The notes: a model not told the origin generated them from the sequence alone. A DNA stretch of 64,000 nt from Streptomyces sp. TS71-3 (GCF_018327685.1 NZ_BNEL01000001.1:4340001-4404000); one strand, 5' to 3'; positions 51,371-60,953 are shown, numbered from the stretch's first letter. Numbers and translations: made by a program.

Positions 51371-52447
51371 CTAGCCTTTACGGTTTTTTGGTCCTTTTGA
51401 TGCAGAAGGTCCGAAACCGCTCGAACTGGTCGGAGAGACCGAGGCCGTGGACCCCCGCACCACCAGTTCCGGCATGAAGACGAACTCGCTGTGCGGGGCG
51501 GGCGTCCCGCCGATCTCCTCCAGCAGGGTGCGCACGGCCGCCTGACCCATCGCGGGCACCGGCTTGCGGACCGTGGTCAGCGGCGGATCGGTGAAGGCGA
51601 TCAGCGGGGAGTCGTCGAACCCGACCACCGAGACGTCCGCGGGCACGTCGAGCCCCTGCTGCCGCACCGCCCGGATCGCGCCCAGCGCCATCATGTCGCT
51701 GGCGCACACGATCGCCGTGCAGCCGCGCTCGATCAGCGCCGCCGTCGCCGCCTGGCCGCCCTCCAGGGTGTAGAGGGAGTGCTGGACGAGACGGGTGTGG
51801 ATGTCGTCGGGGTCCAGCCCGAGCTGGTCCCGCATCGCCGCCACGAAGCCCTCGATCTTCCGCTGCACCGGCACGAACCGCTTCGGCCCGAGCGCGAGAC
51901 CGATCCGGGTGTGCCCGAGCGAGACCAGGTGGGTCACCGCGAGATGGGCGGCCGCCCGGTCGTCCGGTGAGATGAAGGGCGCCTGCACCTTCGGCGAGAA
52001 GCCGTCCACGAGCACGAACGGCACGCCCTGGGCGCGCAGCCGGTCGTAGCGCTGGGTGTCCGCCGTGGTGTCCGCGTGCAGCCCGGAGACGTAGATGATC
52101 CCGGAGACGCCCCGCTCCACCAGCATCTCGGTCAGCTCGTCCTCCGTGGAGCCGCCGGGGGTCTGGGTGGCCAGCACGGGCGTGTACCCCTGGCGGGTCA
52201 GTGCCTGGCCGATGACCTGGGCGAGCGCGGGGAAGATCGGGTTCTCCAGCTCGGGCGTGATCAGGCCGACCAGGCCGGCGCTGCGCTGGCGCAACCGCAC
52301 GGGACGCTCGTAGCCGAGCACGTCGAGGGCGGCCAGCACGGACTGGCGGGTGGCCGCGGCGACGCCCGGTTTGCCGTTCAGCACCCGGCTGACGGTCGCC
52401 TCGCTGACTCCCGCCTGGGCTGCGATGTCGGAGAGCCGTGCGGTCAC
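51371..52447 (-). CDS. malR: MalR, LacI-type repressor of maltose genes
   Basis: 358 residues. A LacI helix-turn-helix begins at once (ARLSDIAAQAGVSEATVSRVL) and a periplasmic-binding-like effector domain follows. It closely resembles Streptomyces MalR/Reg1, which represses malEFG, aglA and amylase genes without maltose. GTG at 52447 is preceded by a TACAGT -10-like hexamer at eight bases and no ribosome site; in-frame ATGs at 52534 and 52567 would add up to 40 residues. The last 15 residues (GFGPSASKGPKNRKG) are coded by unusually A/T-rich DNA. Confidence 0.93.
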   Translation of the reverse strand: MTARLSDIAAQAGVSEATVSRVLNGKPGVAAATRQSVLAALDVLGYERPVRLRQRSAGLVGLITPELENPIFPALAQVIGQALTRQGYTPVLATQTPGGSTEDELTEMLVERGVSGIIYVSGLHADTTADTQRYDRLRAQGVPFVLVDGFSPKVQAPFISPDDRAAAHLAVTHLVSLGHTRIGLALGPKRFVPVQRKIEGFVAAMRDQLGLDPDDIHTRLVQHSLYTLEGGQAATAALIERGCTAIVCASDMMALGAIRAVRQQGLDVPADVSVVGFDDSPLIAFTDPPLTTVRKPVPAMGQAAVRTLLEEIGGTPAPHSEFVFMPELVVRGSTASVSPTSSSGFGPSASKGPKNRKG

Positions 52448-52582
52448 AGGGGTGGACTGTACCGGGCGGGTGCCGCCCTGTCCGCCAACCGGTCGCCGCG
52501 TCGGGGGCGTTGCCCGCGATGTCCTCGGGTTCATATGGGTGGCCTCGGTCGTCTGTGTGGGTGCCATGCCTGGAGCGCCGGT

Positions 52583-52590
52583 CTTGCAAG
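52583..52590. promoter_or_regulatory. Short MalR-like palindrome CTTGCAAG
   Basis: A short palindrome with the CTTGCA core of the MalR sites found nearer malE. It lies about 135 nt upstream of the malR GTG and could take part in autoregulation. Confidence 0.4.
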
Positions 52591-52646
52591 AGCCAGGAGG
52601 CTAGATGATCCCTTGGCGGTCTGATTGTGGCAAGAGTTTTCAAAGG

Positions 52647-52656
52647 CTTGCGCAAG
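52647..52656. promoter_or_regulatory. Palindrome CTTGCGCAAG in the malR-malE gap
   Basis: A perfect 10-bp palindrome. A GCAAG at 52630-52634 and the CTTGC of this site also form a wider inverted repeat. Probably a further MalR contact. Confidence 0.45.
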
Positions 52657-52757
52657 ACGCTCCGGCTCTGATCTCCGGTTCCACGGAAGGGTGAGAAGGG
52701 GGAACGCGCCCTTGATCGACCCCTGGAACGGGTCACGGCGGGGTAACCATCAAGCAT

Positions 52758-52790
52758 CCTTGCATTTTTTTGCTGCAAGGTCTTTCGCAA
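52758..52790. promoter_or_regulatory. MalR operator before malE
   Basis: CCTTGCA and TGCAAGG (52758-52764 and 52774-52780) form an inverted repeat around a T-rich centre. The right half continues as CTGCAAGGTCTTTCGCAA (52773-52790). This is the exact reverse complement of the 18-mer before the amylase gene at 58417-58434. Confidence 0.75.
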
Positions 52791-52945
52791 CGGATACGGC
52801 GCTGTTACGTTCACGTCGCCCGGCGCCGGCAGCGCGCGCCGGTCGGCCCGGCACGTACGACACGCATCACCGGTACGGCAGCCGGCGGCAGGGGAGCGGA
52901 CGGGCGGTCCCCGGGTCCACGGGCTTTCACCCTCAAGGAGATCTC

Positions 52946-54217
52946 ATGCGGCGTGGCACAGCGGCCACCGCACTGGTGGCGTCCCTCGCCCTCGCGGCGA
53001 CGGGCTGCGGCGGCGGTGGCGGGGACGGCGGCGGATCGGGACCGACCACCATCACCTGGTGGGACACCTCCAACGCCACCAATGAGGCACCCACCTACAA
53101 GGCGCTGGTCCAGAAGTTCGAGAAGGCCCACCCGGACATCAAGGTCACCTACGTCAACGTCCCGTTCGACCAGGCGCAGAACAAGTTCGACACCGCGGCC
53201 GGCAGCAAGGGTGCCCCGGACGTGCTGCGCACCGAGGTCGGCTGGACCCCCGCCTTCGCGAAGCAGGGCTACCTGCTGCCGCTGGACGGCACCGAGGCCC
53301 TCGCCGAGAAGGGCGCGTTCGAGCCCAACCTCGTCAAGCAGGCGCGGTACCAGGGCAAGACGTACGGCGTGCCGCTGGTCACCGACACCCTCGCGCTCGT
53401 CTACAACAAGGCCCTCTTCAAGAAGGCGGGCATAGCGCGGCCGCCCGCCGACTGGACCGGCCTCAAGGCCGACGCCGCGAAGATCGCGCAGAAGACCGGC
53501 GCCGACGGCTACTGGGGCTCCACCGCCGGCTACTACGCCCAGCCGTTCCTGTACGGCGAGGGCAGCGACACCGTCGACGCCGCGGCCAGGAAGATCACGG
53601 TCCGGAGCGCGCCCGCGGTCAGGGGCTTCACCACCTGGCAGGGCCTCTTCAGCGGCAAGGGCCTGCACGAGGCCGACACCACCGCCGACGCCTACGCCCA
53701 CCAGCAGGACGCGTTCGGCAGCGGCAAGGTCGCCGCGATCATCCAGGGTCCCTGGGAGATCACCAACTTCTACAAGGGCACCGCCTTCAAGGACAAGGCC
53801 AACCTCGGCATCGCGCCCGTCCCGGCGGGCTCCGCCGGCACGCCCGGCGCGCCCACCGGCGGCCACAACCTCTCCGTCTACGCCGGCTCCGACTCGGCCC
53901 ACCAGAAGGCCGCGCTGTCGTTCGTGGAGTTCATGACGTCGAAGGCCGCGCAGGAGGAGATCGCGCTGAAGAACTCCACCCTGCCGACCCGCCAGGACGC
54001 CTACACCGCCCAGGTCACCGCCGACCCGGGCATCGCCGGCTTCCAGAAGGTCCTGGACACGGCCCGCCCCCGCCCCGCGCTGCCCGAGTACAGCTCCCTG
54101 TGGACGCCGCTGGACGCCGAGCTCCCGAAGGTCGCCGGAGGCAAGGAGCCGCTGGACAAGGGCCTCGGCGACGCCGAGCTCGCCATGGCCAAGCTGCTGC
54201 CCGACTTCGCCAAGTGA
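52946..54217 (+). CDS. malE: Maltose/maltodextrin-binding lipoprotein
   Basis: 423 residues. Signal peptide with lipobox AATGC near residue 20, a Gly-rich linker, then a two-lobed solute-binding fold: TITWWDTSNATNE, EVGWTPAFAKQGYLLPLD, GVPLVTDTLALVYNK, IIQGPWEITNFY. It captures maltodextrins for MalFG. AAGGAG lies six bases before the ATG. Preceded by MalR operators and followed by a stem-loop. The ATPase (MsiK-type in Streptomyces) is not in the window. Confidence 0.95.
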   Translation: MRRGTAATALVASLALAATGCGGGGGDGGGSGPTTITWWDTSNATNEAPTYKALVQKFEKAHPDIKVTYVNVPFDQAQNKFDTAAGSKGAPDVLRTEVGWTPAFAKQGYLLPLDGTEALAEKGAFEPNLVKQARYQGKTYGVPLVTDTLALVYNKALFKKAGIARPPADWTGLKADAAKIAQKTGADGYWGSTAGYYAQPFLYGEGSDTVDAAARKITVRSAPAVRGFTTWQGLFSGKGLHEADTTADAYAHQQDAFGSGKVAAIIQGPWEITNFYKGTAFKDKANLGIAPVPAGSAGTPGAPTGGHNLSVYAGSDSAHQKAALSFVEFMTSKAAQEEIALKNSTLPTRQDAYTAQVTADPGIAGFQKVLDTARPRPALPEYSSLWTPLDAELPKVAGGKEPLDKGLGDAELAMAKLLPDFAK

Positions 54218-54239
54218 CCCCGACCGCACGCTGAGCCGC

Positions 54240-54272
54240 AGGGTCCGCCCGTACGGGGGGCGGGCGGACCCT
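54240..54272. terminator. Stem-loop between malE and malF
   Basis: AGGGTCCGCCCG pairs perfectly with CGGGCGGACCCT (12 bp) over a 9-nt loop, 22 nt after the malE stop. No T-run. Likely an mRNA-stabilising or partial-termination element that lets malE exceed malFG in expression. Confidence 0.7.
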
Positions 54273-54352
54273 CCGGCCGCGGCACCTGCGCCCCGGCCGG
54301 GCCGCACCGGACCGGCCGGCGGCGCAGGACGACTCCCAGAAGGTGCAACGCC

Positions 54353-55363
54353 ATGACAGTCGCCGTCCAGAGCGCGGCAGCGGAAGGCGGCCGCGGCGCC
54401 GGCCGCCCGCCGGGCCCCGGCCTCCTCGCGCGCCTGAAGCGGTCGTACCGCGCCCACTGGTACGCGTACGCGATGGTCGCCCCGGTCGTCGTCGTGCTCG
54501 GCGCCCTGGTGGGCTACCCGCTGGTACGCGGGTTGTACCTGACCCTCACGGACGCCAACAGCCTGAACTCCGCCCGCACCATCGGCGTCAACCACATCGA
54601 CGCCACCTACCGGTTCGTCGGGCTGCACAACTACGCCGACATCCTGTGGGGGCCGACCGCCTGGGACCGCTTCTGGTCCCACTTCGTCTGGACCGTCGTC
54701 TGGACGGTGCTCTGCGTGGCCCTGCACTACGTGATCGGCCTCGGCCTCGCCCTGCTGCTCAACCAGAAGCTGCGCGGCCGCACCGTCTACCGGATGCTGC
54801 TGATCCTGCCGTGGGCCGTGCCGACGTTCGTCACCGTCTTCTCCTGGCGGATCATGCTGGCCGACTCGGGCCTGGTCAACTCGGTGCTCGGATCGCTGCA
54901 CCTGCCGCAGCCGCAGTGGCTGGAGAGCACCTTCTTCCAGCGCGCCGCCGCGGTGCTCGTCAACACCTGGTGCGGCGTGCCGTTCATGATGGTCTCGCTG
55001 CTCGGCGGGCTCCAGGCGATCGACCCGACGCTGTACGAGGCCGCCGAGATGGACGGCGCGAGCGCCTGGCAGCGCTTCCGGCACGTCACGCTGCCCGGCC
55101 TCAGCTCCGTCGGCTCCACCGTGGTGCTGCTCGGCGTGATCTGGACGTTCAACCAGTTCACCATCATCTACCTGCTGTTCGGCACGAACGGCGGCCCGGA
55201 CGCCCAGATCCTCGTCACCTGGGCCTACCGGCTCGGCTTCGGCCAGCAGCCCCGCGACTACGCCCAGTCCGCCGCCTACGGCGTGCTGCTGCTGTCGATC
55301 CTGATCGTCTTCACGTCCGTCTACCGCCGCTGGCTGGCCCGCCATGAGCAGCTCGCCGTCTGA
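54353..55363 (+). CDS. malF: Maltose ABC transporter permease
   Basis: 336 residues, six membrane segments. The cytoplasmic EAA loop that contacts the ATPase reads YEAAEMDGASAWQRFRHVTLPGL near residue 230. No large periplasmic domain as in E. coli MalF. A 16-nt gap separates it from malG, so the two are co-transcribed and form the membrane channel. Confidence 0.94.
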   Translation: MTVAVQSAAAEGGRGAGRPPGPGLLARLKRSYRAHWYAYAMVAPVVVVLGALVGYPLVRGLYLTLTDANSLNSARTIGVNHIDATYRFVGLHNYADILWGPTAWDRFWSHFVWTVVWTVLCVALHYVIGLGLALLLNQKLRGRTVYRMLLILPWAVPTFVTVFSWRIMLADSGLVNSVLGSLHLPQPQWLESTFFQRAAAVLVNTWCGVPFMMVSLLGGLQAIDPTLYEAAEMDGASAWQRFRHVTLPGLSSVGSTVVLLGVIWTFNQFTIIYLLFGTNGGPDAQILVTWAYRLGFGQQPRDYAQSAAYGVLLLSILIVFTSVYRRWLARHEQLAV

Positions 55364-55379
55364 CGCAGGAGCCCGACCC

Positions 55380-56321
55380 ATGAGTACGCCCCGTACCCCA
55401 CCGGCCCCCGCCCCGACCGCACCCTCCGGCCCGGCGCTCCAGGCGCCGCCCGGCGGCACGCGCCCCGCCGGGCGGGCACGCGGCCGGCGGGGCGCCGAGC
55501 CCGGCCGCCCCGCCACCGTGCTCTCGCACGCGGTGCTCGCGGTGGCCGGAGTGATCGCGGTCTTCCCGGTCGGCTGGCTGGTCTACCTGTCGCTCGGCCC
55601 GGACAAGAACGACTACCTGCACCCCGGCGGCATCCCCGGCAAGGCGACGCTCTCCAACTACACGTTCGTGCTCGCGCACACCAACTTCTTCCACTGGTTG
55701 CAGAGCACCCTCATCGTGGCGCTCGGCACCACCGTCATCGGCGTGCTCCTCGCCGCCACCACCGGCTACGCGGTCTCCCGGATGCGCTTCCCCGGGCACC
55801 GGAAGCTGATGTGGGCGCTGCTGGTCACCCAGATGTTCCCGGTCGCCGTCCTCATCGTGCCGATGTACGTGATCCTCGCCGACCTCGGTCTGATCGACAC
55901 CTACGGCGCCCTGATCCTCGTCTACTGCTCCACGGCCGTGCCCTACAGCGCCTGGCTCCTGAAGGGCTACTTCGACACCATCCCCGCGGAGATCGACGAG
56001 GCGGGACGGGTGGACGGCCTGACGCCGTTCGGCACGTTCTGGCGGCTGATCCTGCCGCTGGCCCGGCCGGGACTGGCCGTCGCCGCGTTCTACACCTGCG
56101 TCACCGCCTGGGGTGAGGTGGCGTTCGCGTCCACGTTCATGCTCGACGACGACAAGTACACCTTCGCCGTCGGCCTCCAGAGCTTCGTCAGCGAGCACGA
56201 CGCCCAGTGGAACTACATGGCGGCCACCGCCGTGCTGATCGCCGTCCCCGTCGCCGTGCTCTTCTACCTGGTGCAGAAGAACCTGGTGACCGGCCTCACC
56301 GCGGGCGGCACCAAGGGCTGA
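55380..56321 (+). CDS. malG: Maltose ABC transporter permease
   Basis: 313 residues. After a Pro/Ala-rich N-terminus of about 45 residues come six membrane segments. The EAA-like loop reads IDEAGRVDGLTPFGTFWRLILPL. Partner of MalF. GGAG lies eight bases before the ATG at 55380; an in-frame ATG at 55344 inside malF is less likely. Confidence 0.94.
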   Translation: MSTPRTPPAPAPTAPSGPALQAPPGGTRPAGRARGRRGAEPGRPATVLSHAVLAVAGVIAVFPVGWLVYLSLGPDKNDYLHPGGIPGKATLSNYTFVLAHTNFFHWLQSTLIVALGTTVIGVLLAATTGYAVSRMRFPGHRKLMWALLVTQMFPVAVLIVPMYVILADLGLIDTYGALILVYCSTAVPYSAWLLKGYFDTIPAEIDEAGRVDGLTPFGTFWRLILPLARPGLAVAAFYTCVTAWGEVAFASTFMLDDDKYTFAVGLQSFVSEHDAQWNYMAATAVLIAVPVAVLFYLVQKNLVTGLTAGGTKG

Positions 56322-56398
56322 CCCCGCGCCGATGCGATCCAGCGCCCGCGCGCCGCCGGCCAGCCCGTGCGCCGCCGCCGACCCCGCGCGCCGCCACC

Positions 56399-56425
56399 GC
56401 CCTGAGGGCGTGGAAGGTGCCCCAG
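56399..56425. repeat. Truncated copy of the palindromic element before aglA
   Basis: The segment GCCCTGAGGGCGTGGAAGG followed by TGCCCCAG matches the second half of the element found in glnE at about 24 of 29 positions. It ends 23 nt before the aglA start. Confidence 0.5.
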
Positions 56426-56448
56426 CCCACCGGACGCTGAAGGAAGCC

Positions 56449-58248
56449 ATGAGTCAGCACACTGCCGACCAGCCGCACACCGCCGCCCAGCCGCCCGCCG
56501 CAGGGCAGCCGCCCGCCACCCGGCCGGGCGGCGTCACCGTTCCCGCCGCCCGCGCCGCCGCCGGCCCCGCCGCGACGCACCGCGACTGGTGGCGCGACGC
56601 GGTGATCTACCAGGTCTACCCCCGCAGCTTCGCCGACAGCAACGCCGACGGCATGGGCGACCTCGAAGGGGTCCGCTCCCGGCTGCCGTACCTGCGCGAG
56701 CTGGGCGTCGACGCGGTGTGGCTCAGCCCCTTCTACGCCTCTCCGCAGGCCGACGCCGGCTACGACGTCGCCGACTACCGCGCCGTCGACCCCATGTTCG
56801 GCACGCTGCCGGACGCCGACGCGCTGATCCGCGACGCGCACGCGCTCGGCCTGCGCGTCATCGTCGACATCGTGCCCAACCACTCCTCCGACCGACACGA
56901 GTGGTTCAGGCGCGCACTCGCCCATGGCCCCGGCTCGCCGCTCAGGGAGCGCTACCACTTCCGTCCCGGCAAAGGCGCCCACGGCGAGCTGCCGCCGAAC
57001 GACTGGGAATCCATCTTCGGCGGTCCCGCCTGGACCCGCGTCACCGAGCCGGACGGCACCCCGGGCGAGTGGTACCTGCACCTCTTCGCGCCCGAGCAGC
57101 CCGACCTCAACTGGGACCACCCGGCCGTGGACGACGAGTTCCGCTCCATCCTGCGGTTCTGGCTGGACATGGGCGTGGACGGCTTCCGCGTCGACGTCGC
57201 CCACGGCCTGGTGAAGGCACCGGGGCTGCCCGACCTCGGCGTGCACGACCAGCTGAAGCTGCTCGGCAACGACGCGATGCCGTTCTTCGACCAGGACGGC
57301 GTGCACGAGATCTACCGCTCCTGGCGGCGCATCCTGGACGAGTACCGGGAGGAGGGGCCCAGGGCGCGCCCCAGGATCTTCGTCGCGGAGGCGTGGACCC
57401 CCACCATCGAGCGCGCCGCCAACTACGTCCGCCCGGACGAGCTGCACCAGGCGTTCAACTTCCAGTACCTGAGCGCCTACTGGGACGCGGCCGGCCTGCG
57501 CGAGATCATCGACCGGTCGCTGGACGCCGTGCGCCCGGTCGGCGCCCCCGCCACCTGGGTGCTCTCCAACCACGACGTCACCCGGCACACCACCCGCTAC
57601 GCCAACCCGCCCGGCCTCGGCACGCAGCTGCGCACCGCGGGCGACCCGGCGACCGGGCTGCGCAGGGCCCGCGCCGCGACCCTGCTGATGCTGGCGCTGC
57701 CCGGCTCCGCGTACCTCTACCAGGGCGAGGAGCTGGGCCTGCCGGACGTCGTGGACCTGCCCGACGAGGCCCGGCAGGACCCGTCGTTCTTCCGCGCGGC
57801 CGGCCAGGACGGGTTCCGCGACGGCTGCCGGGTGCCGATCCCGTGGACGGCGGACGGGCCCTCGTACGGCTTCGGCGCGGGCGGCTCCTGGCTGCCGCAG
57901 CCGCAGGGCTGGGGCAGCCTCAGCGTCCAGGCCCAGACCGGGGTGGCGGGCTCCACCCTGGAGCTGTACCGCGCGGCTCTCGCCGCCCGCCGGGCGCACC
58001 CGGCGCTGGGCGCGGGTGACGCCGTCGAGTGGCTGGACGGCCCCGAGGGCACGCTCGCCTTCCGCAGGACGCCGGGCGGGAGCGGCGGCACCGGCTTCGT
58101 CTGCACCGCCAACACCACCGGCGCGCCGGTCCGCGTGCCCGCCCACGGGCGCCTGCTGCTGTCCAGCTCGACCGGCGGGATCGCGGTGTCCGAGGACGGC
58201 ACGGCGCTGCTCCCGGCCGACACGACCGCCTGGTGGACCACCCGCTGA
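56449..58248 (+). CDS. aglA: Intracellular alpha-glucosidase (GH13)
   Basis: 599 residues. Splits maltose and maltodextrins to glucose in the cytosol. The GH13 barrel starts at VIYQVYPRSFADSNADG near residue 50. The nucleophile Asp is in GFRVDVAHG, the acid/base Glu in FVAEAW, and the third Asp in LSNHDVTRH. No signal peptide; the first 40 residues are Pro/Ala-rich. GAAGGAAG precedes the ATG. Last gene of the malEFG-aglA operon as in other Streptomyces. Confidence 0.95.
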   Translation: MSQHTADQPHTAAQPPAAGQPPATRPGGVTVPAARAAAGPAATHRDWWRDAVIYQVYPRSFADSNADGMGDLEGVRSRLPYLRELGVDAVWLSPFYASPQADAGYDVADYRAVDPMFGTLPDADALIRDAHALGLRVIVDIVPNHSSDRHEWFRRALAHGPGSPLRERYHFRPGKGAHGELPPNDWESIFGGPAWTRVTEPDGTPGEWYLHLFAPEQPDLNWDHPAVDDEFRSILRFWLDMGVDGFRVDVAHGLVKAPGLPDLGVHDQLKLLGNDAMPFFDQDGVHEIYRSWRRILDEYREEGPRARPRIFVAEAWTPTIERAANYVRPDELHQAFNFQYLSAYWDAAGLREIIDRSLDAVRPVGAPATWVLSNHDVTRHTTRYANPPGLGTQLRTAGDPATGLRRARAATLLMLALPGSAYLYQGEELGLPDVVDLPDEARQDPSFFRAAGQDGFRDGCRVPIPWTADGPSYGFGAGGSWLPQPQGWGSLSVQAQTGVAGSTLELYRAALAARRAHPALGAGDAVEWLDGPEGTLAFRRTPGGSGGTGFVCTANTTGAPVRVPAHGRLLLSSSTGGIAVSEDGTALLPADTTAWWTTR

Positions 58249-58403
58249 CGACCAGGCGGGATCGACCGCGGTGCGCGGGTGCCGTGCCCCCGCGCACCGC
58301 TCCCGTGCGCACGTGACCGGCCCGGCCGGCCGGGCGCGTGAGGTCCCGCCGTGGGGGGCCGGGACCTCCGGCCGGCCGGACCGGAGTCGCGGAGAAGTTA
58401 ACA

Positions 58404-58437
58404 CCGCTGCAAGCGCTTGCGAAAGACCTTGCAGCGG
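58404..58437. promoter_or_regulatory. MalR operator before the amylase gene
   Basis: CCGCTGCAAG (58404-58413) and CTTGCAGCGG (58428-58437) form a perfect 10-bp inverted repeat. Within it TTGCGAAAGACCTTGCAG (58417-58434) is the exact reverse complement of the malE-side 18-mer. It lies about 35 nt upstream of the -35 hexamer. Confidence 0.78.
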
Positions 58438-58471
58438 ATGAGTTCCCTTCAACTCGCCCGTGCGCCAAGGG

Positions 58472-58500
58472 TTGACCGGCCGGTACGACGCTCGTACGGT
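58472..58500 (+). promoter_or_regulatory. Amylase promoter TTGACC-N17-TACGGT
   Basis: -35 TTGACC at 58472-58477 and -10 TACGGT at 58495-58500 with a 17-nt spacer match the main vegetative sigma consensus of Streptomyces. The transcript would start near 58507, giving a leader of about 175 nt. The surrounding gap 58249-58683 carries no gene. Confidence 0.7.
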
Positions 58501-58525
58501 CTCCGGTGCGGCGACCGGTTGACGG

Positions 58526-58536
58526 CTTGCTGCAAG
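58526..58536. promoter_or_regulatory. Second, weaker MalR-like site downstream of the amylase promoter
   Basis: CTTGC-TGCAAG is followed by AACCTTCAACGG, a diverged version of the malE-side site in the same orientation. It lies about 20 nt past the likely transcription start, where a repressor would block elongation. Confidence 0.5.
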
Positions 58537-58683
58537 AACCTTCAACGGCCTTACGGGCATGGCGCGCTGTCTGTGCGGTCACCCCGCTCCACCCCGCGTA
58601 CCACCGCACCCGTCCGCACGGATCCCCGCACGGACCCTGTACGGACCCCCGTGCGGCCCGCCCCCCACGCGCAGGAGGAACCC

Positions 58684-60066
58684 ATGGCCGGCAGAAACCT
58701 TCTCGCAGCGCTCGCCGTCGTGGCCGGCGCCACGGCCGCGCTGCTCGTCCCGCCCGGCGTCGCCGGCGCCGCACCGCCCGGCGGCAAGGACGTCACCGCC
58801 GAGATGTTCGAGTGGAGCTACGCCTCGGTCGCGAAGGAGTGCACCCAGACCCTGGGGCCGGCCGGCTACGGCTACGTGGAGGTGTCCCCGGCCACCGAGC
58901 ACATCCAGGGCGACCAGTGGTGGACCTCCTACCAGCCCGTCAGCTACCGCATCGCGGGCAGGCTGGGCGACCGCACCGCGTTCAAGAACATGATCGACAC
59001 CTGCCACGGGGCGGGCGTGAAGGTCGTCGCGGACGCCGTCATCAACCACATGTCCGCGGGCTCCGGCACCGGCACCGGCGGCTCGTCGTACACGAAGTAC
59101 GACTACCCGGGGATCTACCAGTCCCAGGACATGGACGACTGCACCGCCCAGGTGAGCAACTACGCCGACCGGTGGAACGTCCAGCACTGCGAGCTGGTGG
59201 GCCTCGCCGACCTCGACACCAACGAAACCTACGTGCGCAGCCGCCTCGCGCAGTACCTGAACGACCTCCTCTCGCTCGGCGTCGACGGCTTCCGGATCGA
59301 CGGGGCCAAGCACATCGCCACCGAGGACATCGCCGCGATCAAGTCCCAGCTCACCAACCCCGACGTCTACATCAAGCAGGAAGTGATCTACGGCGACGGG
59401 GAGGCCGTCCAGCCGGGCGAGTACCTGCGAAACGGCGACGTGCAGGAGTTCCGCTACGGCCGCGACCTCAAGCGGGTCTTCACCAGCGAGAAGCTGGCGT
59501 ACCTGAACAACTTCGGCGAGGGCTGGGGCTACCTGCCAAGCGGCCAGGCGGGCGTCTTCGTCGACAACTGGGACACCGAGCGGAACGGCTCCACGCTGAA
59601 CTACAAGGACGGCGCGAACTACACCCTGGCAGGCGTCTTCATGCTCGCCTGGCCCTACGGCGCTCCCGACGTGCACTCCGGTTACGAGTTCAGCAACAAC
59701 GACGCGGGCCCGCCGAACGGCGGCACCGTGAACGCCTGCTATGCGGGCGGCTGGAAGTGCCAGCACCACTGGCCGGAGATCCAGAGCATGGTCGCCTTCC
59801 GCAACACCGTCGGGGACGAGCCGGTCACCGACTGGTGGGACAACGGGAACAACGCGATCGCGTTCGGCCGGGGCGGCAAGGGGTTCGTGGCCATCAACCA
59901 CGAGCCGTCGTCGCTGACGCAGACGTTCCAGACGTCCCTGCCGGCCGGGCAGTACTGCAACGTCCAGAACGGCTCGGCCGTCACCGTCGACTCCTCGGGC
60001 CGGTTCACCGCCACGCTGGGCAGCAACACCGCCCTGGCGCTGCACATCGGCGCCCGCTCCTGCTGA
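58684..60066 (+). CDS. Secreted alpha-amylase (GH13)
   Basis: 460 residues. Signal peptide [15 protein letters not shown] to AGAAP (about 30 residues). Hydrolyses starch outside the cell. GH13 motifs: [10 protein letters not shown] (region I), GFRIDGAKH with the nucleophile Asp (region II), KQEVIYGDG with the acid/base Glu (region III). The third catalytic Asp region (usually FVDNHD) reads [10 protein letters not shown], with Trp for His, as known in some Streptomyces amylases. It has no C-terminal starch-binding module. GGAGGA precedes the ATG. MalR control is expected. Confidence 0.94.
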   Translation: MAGRNLLAALAVVAGATAALLVPPGVAGAAPPGGKDVTAEMFEWSYASVAKECTQTLGPAGYGYVEVSPATEHIQGDQWWTSYQPVSYRIAGRLGDRTAFKNMIDTCHGAGVKVVADAVINHMSAGSGTGTGGSSYTKYDYPGIYQSQDMDDCTAQVSNYADRWNVQHCELVGLADLDTNETYVRSRLAQYLNDLLSLGVDGFRIDGAKHIATEDIAAIKSQLTNPDVYIKQEVIYGDGEAVQPGEYLRNGDVQEFRYGRDLKRVFTSEKLAYLNNFGEGWGYLPSGQAGVFVDNWDTERNGSTLNYKDGANYTLAGVFMLAWPYGAPDVHSGYEFSNNDAGPPNGGTVNACYAGGWKCQHHWPEIQSMVAFRNTVGDEPVTDWWDNGNNAIAFGRGGKGFVAINHEPSSLTQTFQTSLPAGQYCNVQNGSAVTVDSSGRFTATLGSNTALALHIGARSC

Positions 60067-60120
60067 GCCTGCCTTTCGGCGGTCCGCCGTCCGCGGCCGG
60101 TGCCGGTGCCGGAGCCGTCG

Positions 60121-60885
60121 TCAGCCGGGGGCCGCAGCGCACGGCACCGCCGCGGGCGGCGCCGGAACCAGCGCCGACAGACGCCCCGCGAGCTGGCCGA
60201 ACGGGCCCTCGGGCGGTTCCTCGGCCAGCATCCGGCGCAGCAGCCGCGCCATCTGCTCGTCGTACGCGGCGCTGACCGCCAGCAGCGCGCCGAAGTCGTG
60301 CACGAGCTGCCGTTCCAGCTCGTGCCGAGGGATTCCACCCGGCTCTTCCGGCGACGACGGCGAGGTGGCGCCGAGCCCGTCCAGCCAGAGCAGCGCCGTG
60401 GACTCGGCCAGCGAGATCCACGAGCGCACGACGAGTTCGAGCCTGGCGGGCGGGCGCGTGGTGCCGAGGTGCAGCAGGATCTGCTCGTACGCAGCCTGCC
60501 GTACCGAGTCCACCAGCACACCGGCCGCCGCGGAACCGGCCGCGGGCGCGCCCCGCATCAGCGACGCGAAACCGGGGCCGTGCTCGTCGACGAAGTCGAA
60601 GAACCGCCCCATCACCCGCAGCAGCCGTGCCCCCACAGGACCCTGACGGGGCTCCACGAACCGCGCGGACAGATCCTCCGCGGCCTGCCGCAACGCCGCC
60701 TCGTACAGGCCGGGTTTGCCGGGGAAGTAGTGGTAGACCAGCGGGCGCGAGATGCCCGCGGCGACGGCTATCTCGTCGATGGAGACGTTCTCGGGCGGGC
60801 GCCGGCTGAAGAGGTCGAGCGCGACCGCGATCAACTGCCGCCGCCGCTCCTCGACTCCCATCCTCCGGCGCACCTGGGTCGTCAT
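60121..60885 (-). CDS. TetR/AcrR family regulator
   Basis: 254 residues. TetR helix-turn-helix at about 14-62 (VSIDEIAVAAGISRPLVYHYF). The C-terminal domain resembles regulators of the type often next to lipid or exporter genes, but the ligand is unknown. It converges on the amylase gene with 54 nt between them. No clear target gene: the sigma-like gene lies upstream on the same strand. Confidence 0.88.
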   Translation of the reverse strand: MTTQVRRRMGVEERRRQLIAVALDLFSRRPPENVSIDEIAVAAGISRPLVYHYFPGKPGLYEAALRQAAEDLSARFVEPRQGPVGARLLRVMGRFFDFVDEHGPGFASLMRGAPAAGSAAAGVLVDSVRQAAYEQILLHLGTTRPPARLELVVRSWISLAESTALLWLDGLGATSPSSPEEPGGIPRHELERQLVHDFGALLAVSAAYDEQMARLLRRMLAEEPPEGPFGQLAGRLSALVPAPPAAVPCAAAPG

Positions 60886-60953
60886 ACGAACACCTTACCG
60901 AGCACATTCAGCCGATTGGTCCCGGCCATACCGGTGGGCCGGGAGCGAGGTCA

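Noticed and set aside
58417..58683. Longer N-terminus for the amylase
   Set aside because: The frame is open, but it would cover the operator and promoter and displace the signal peptide from the start.
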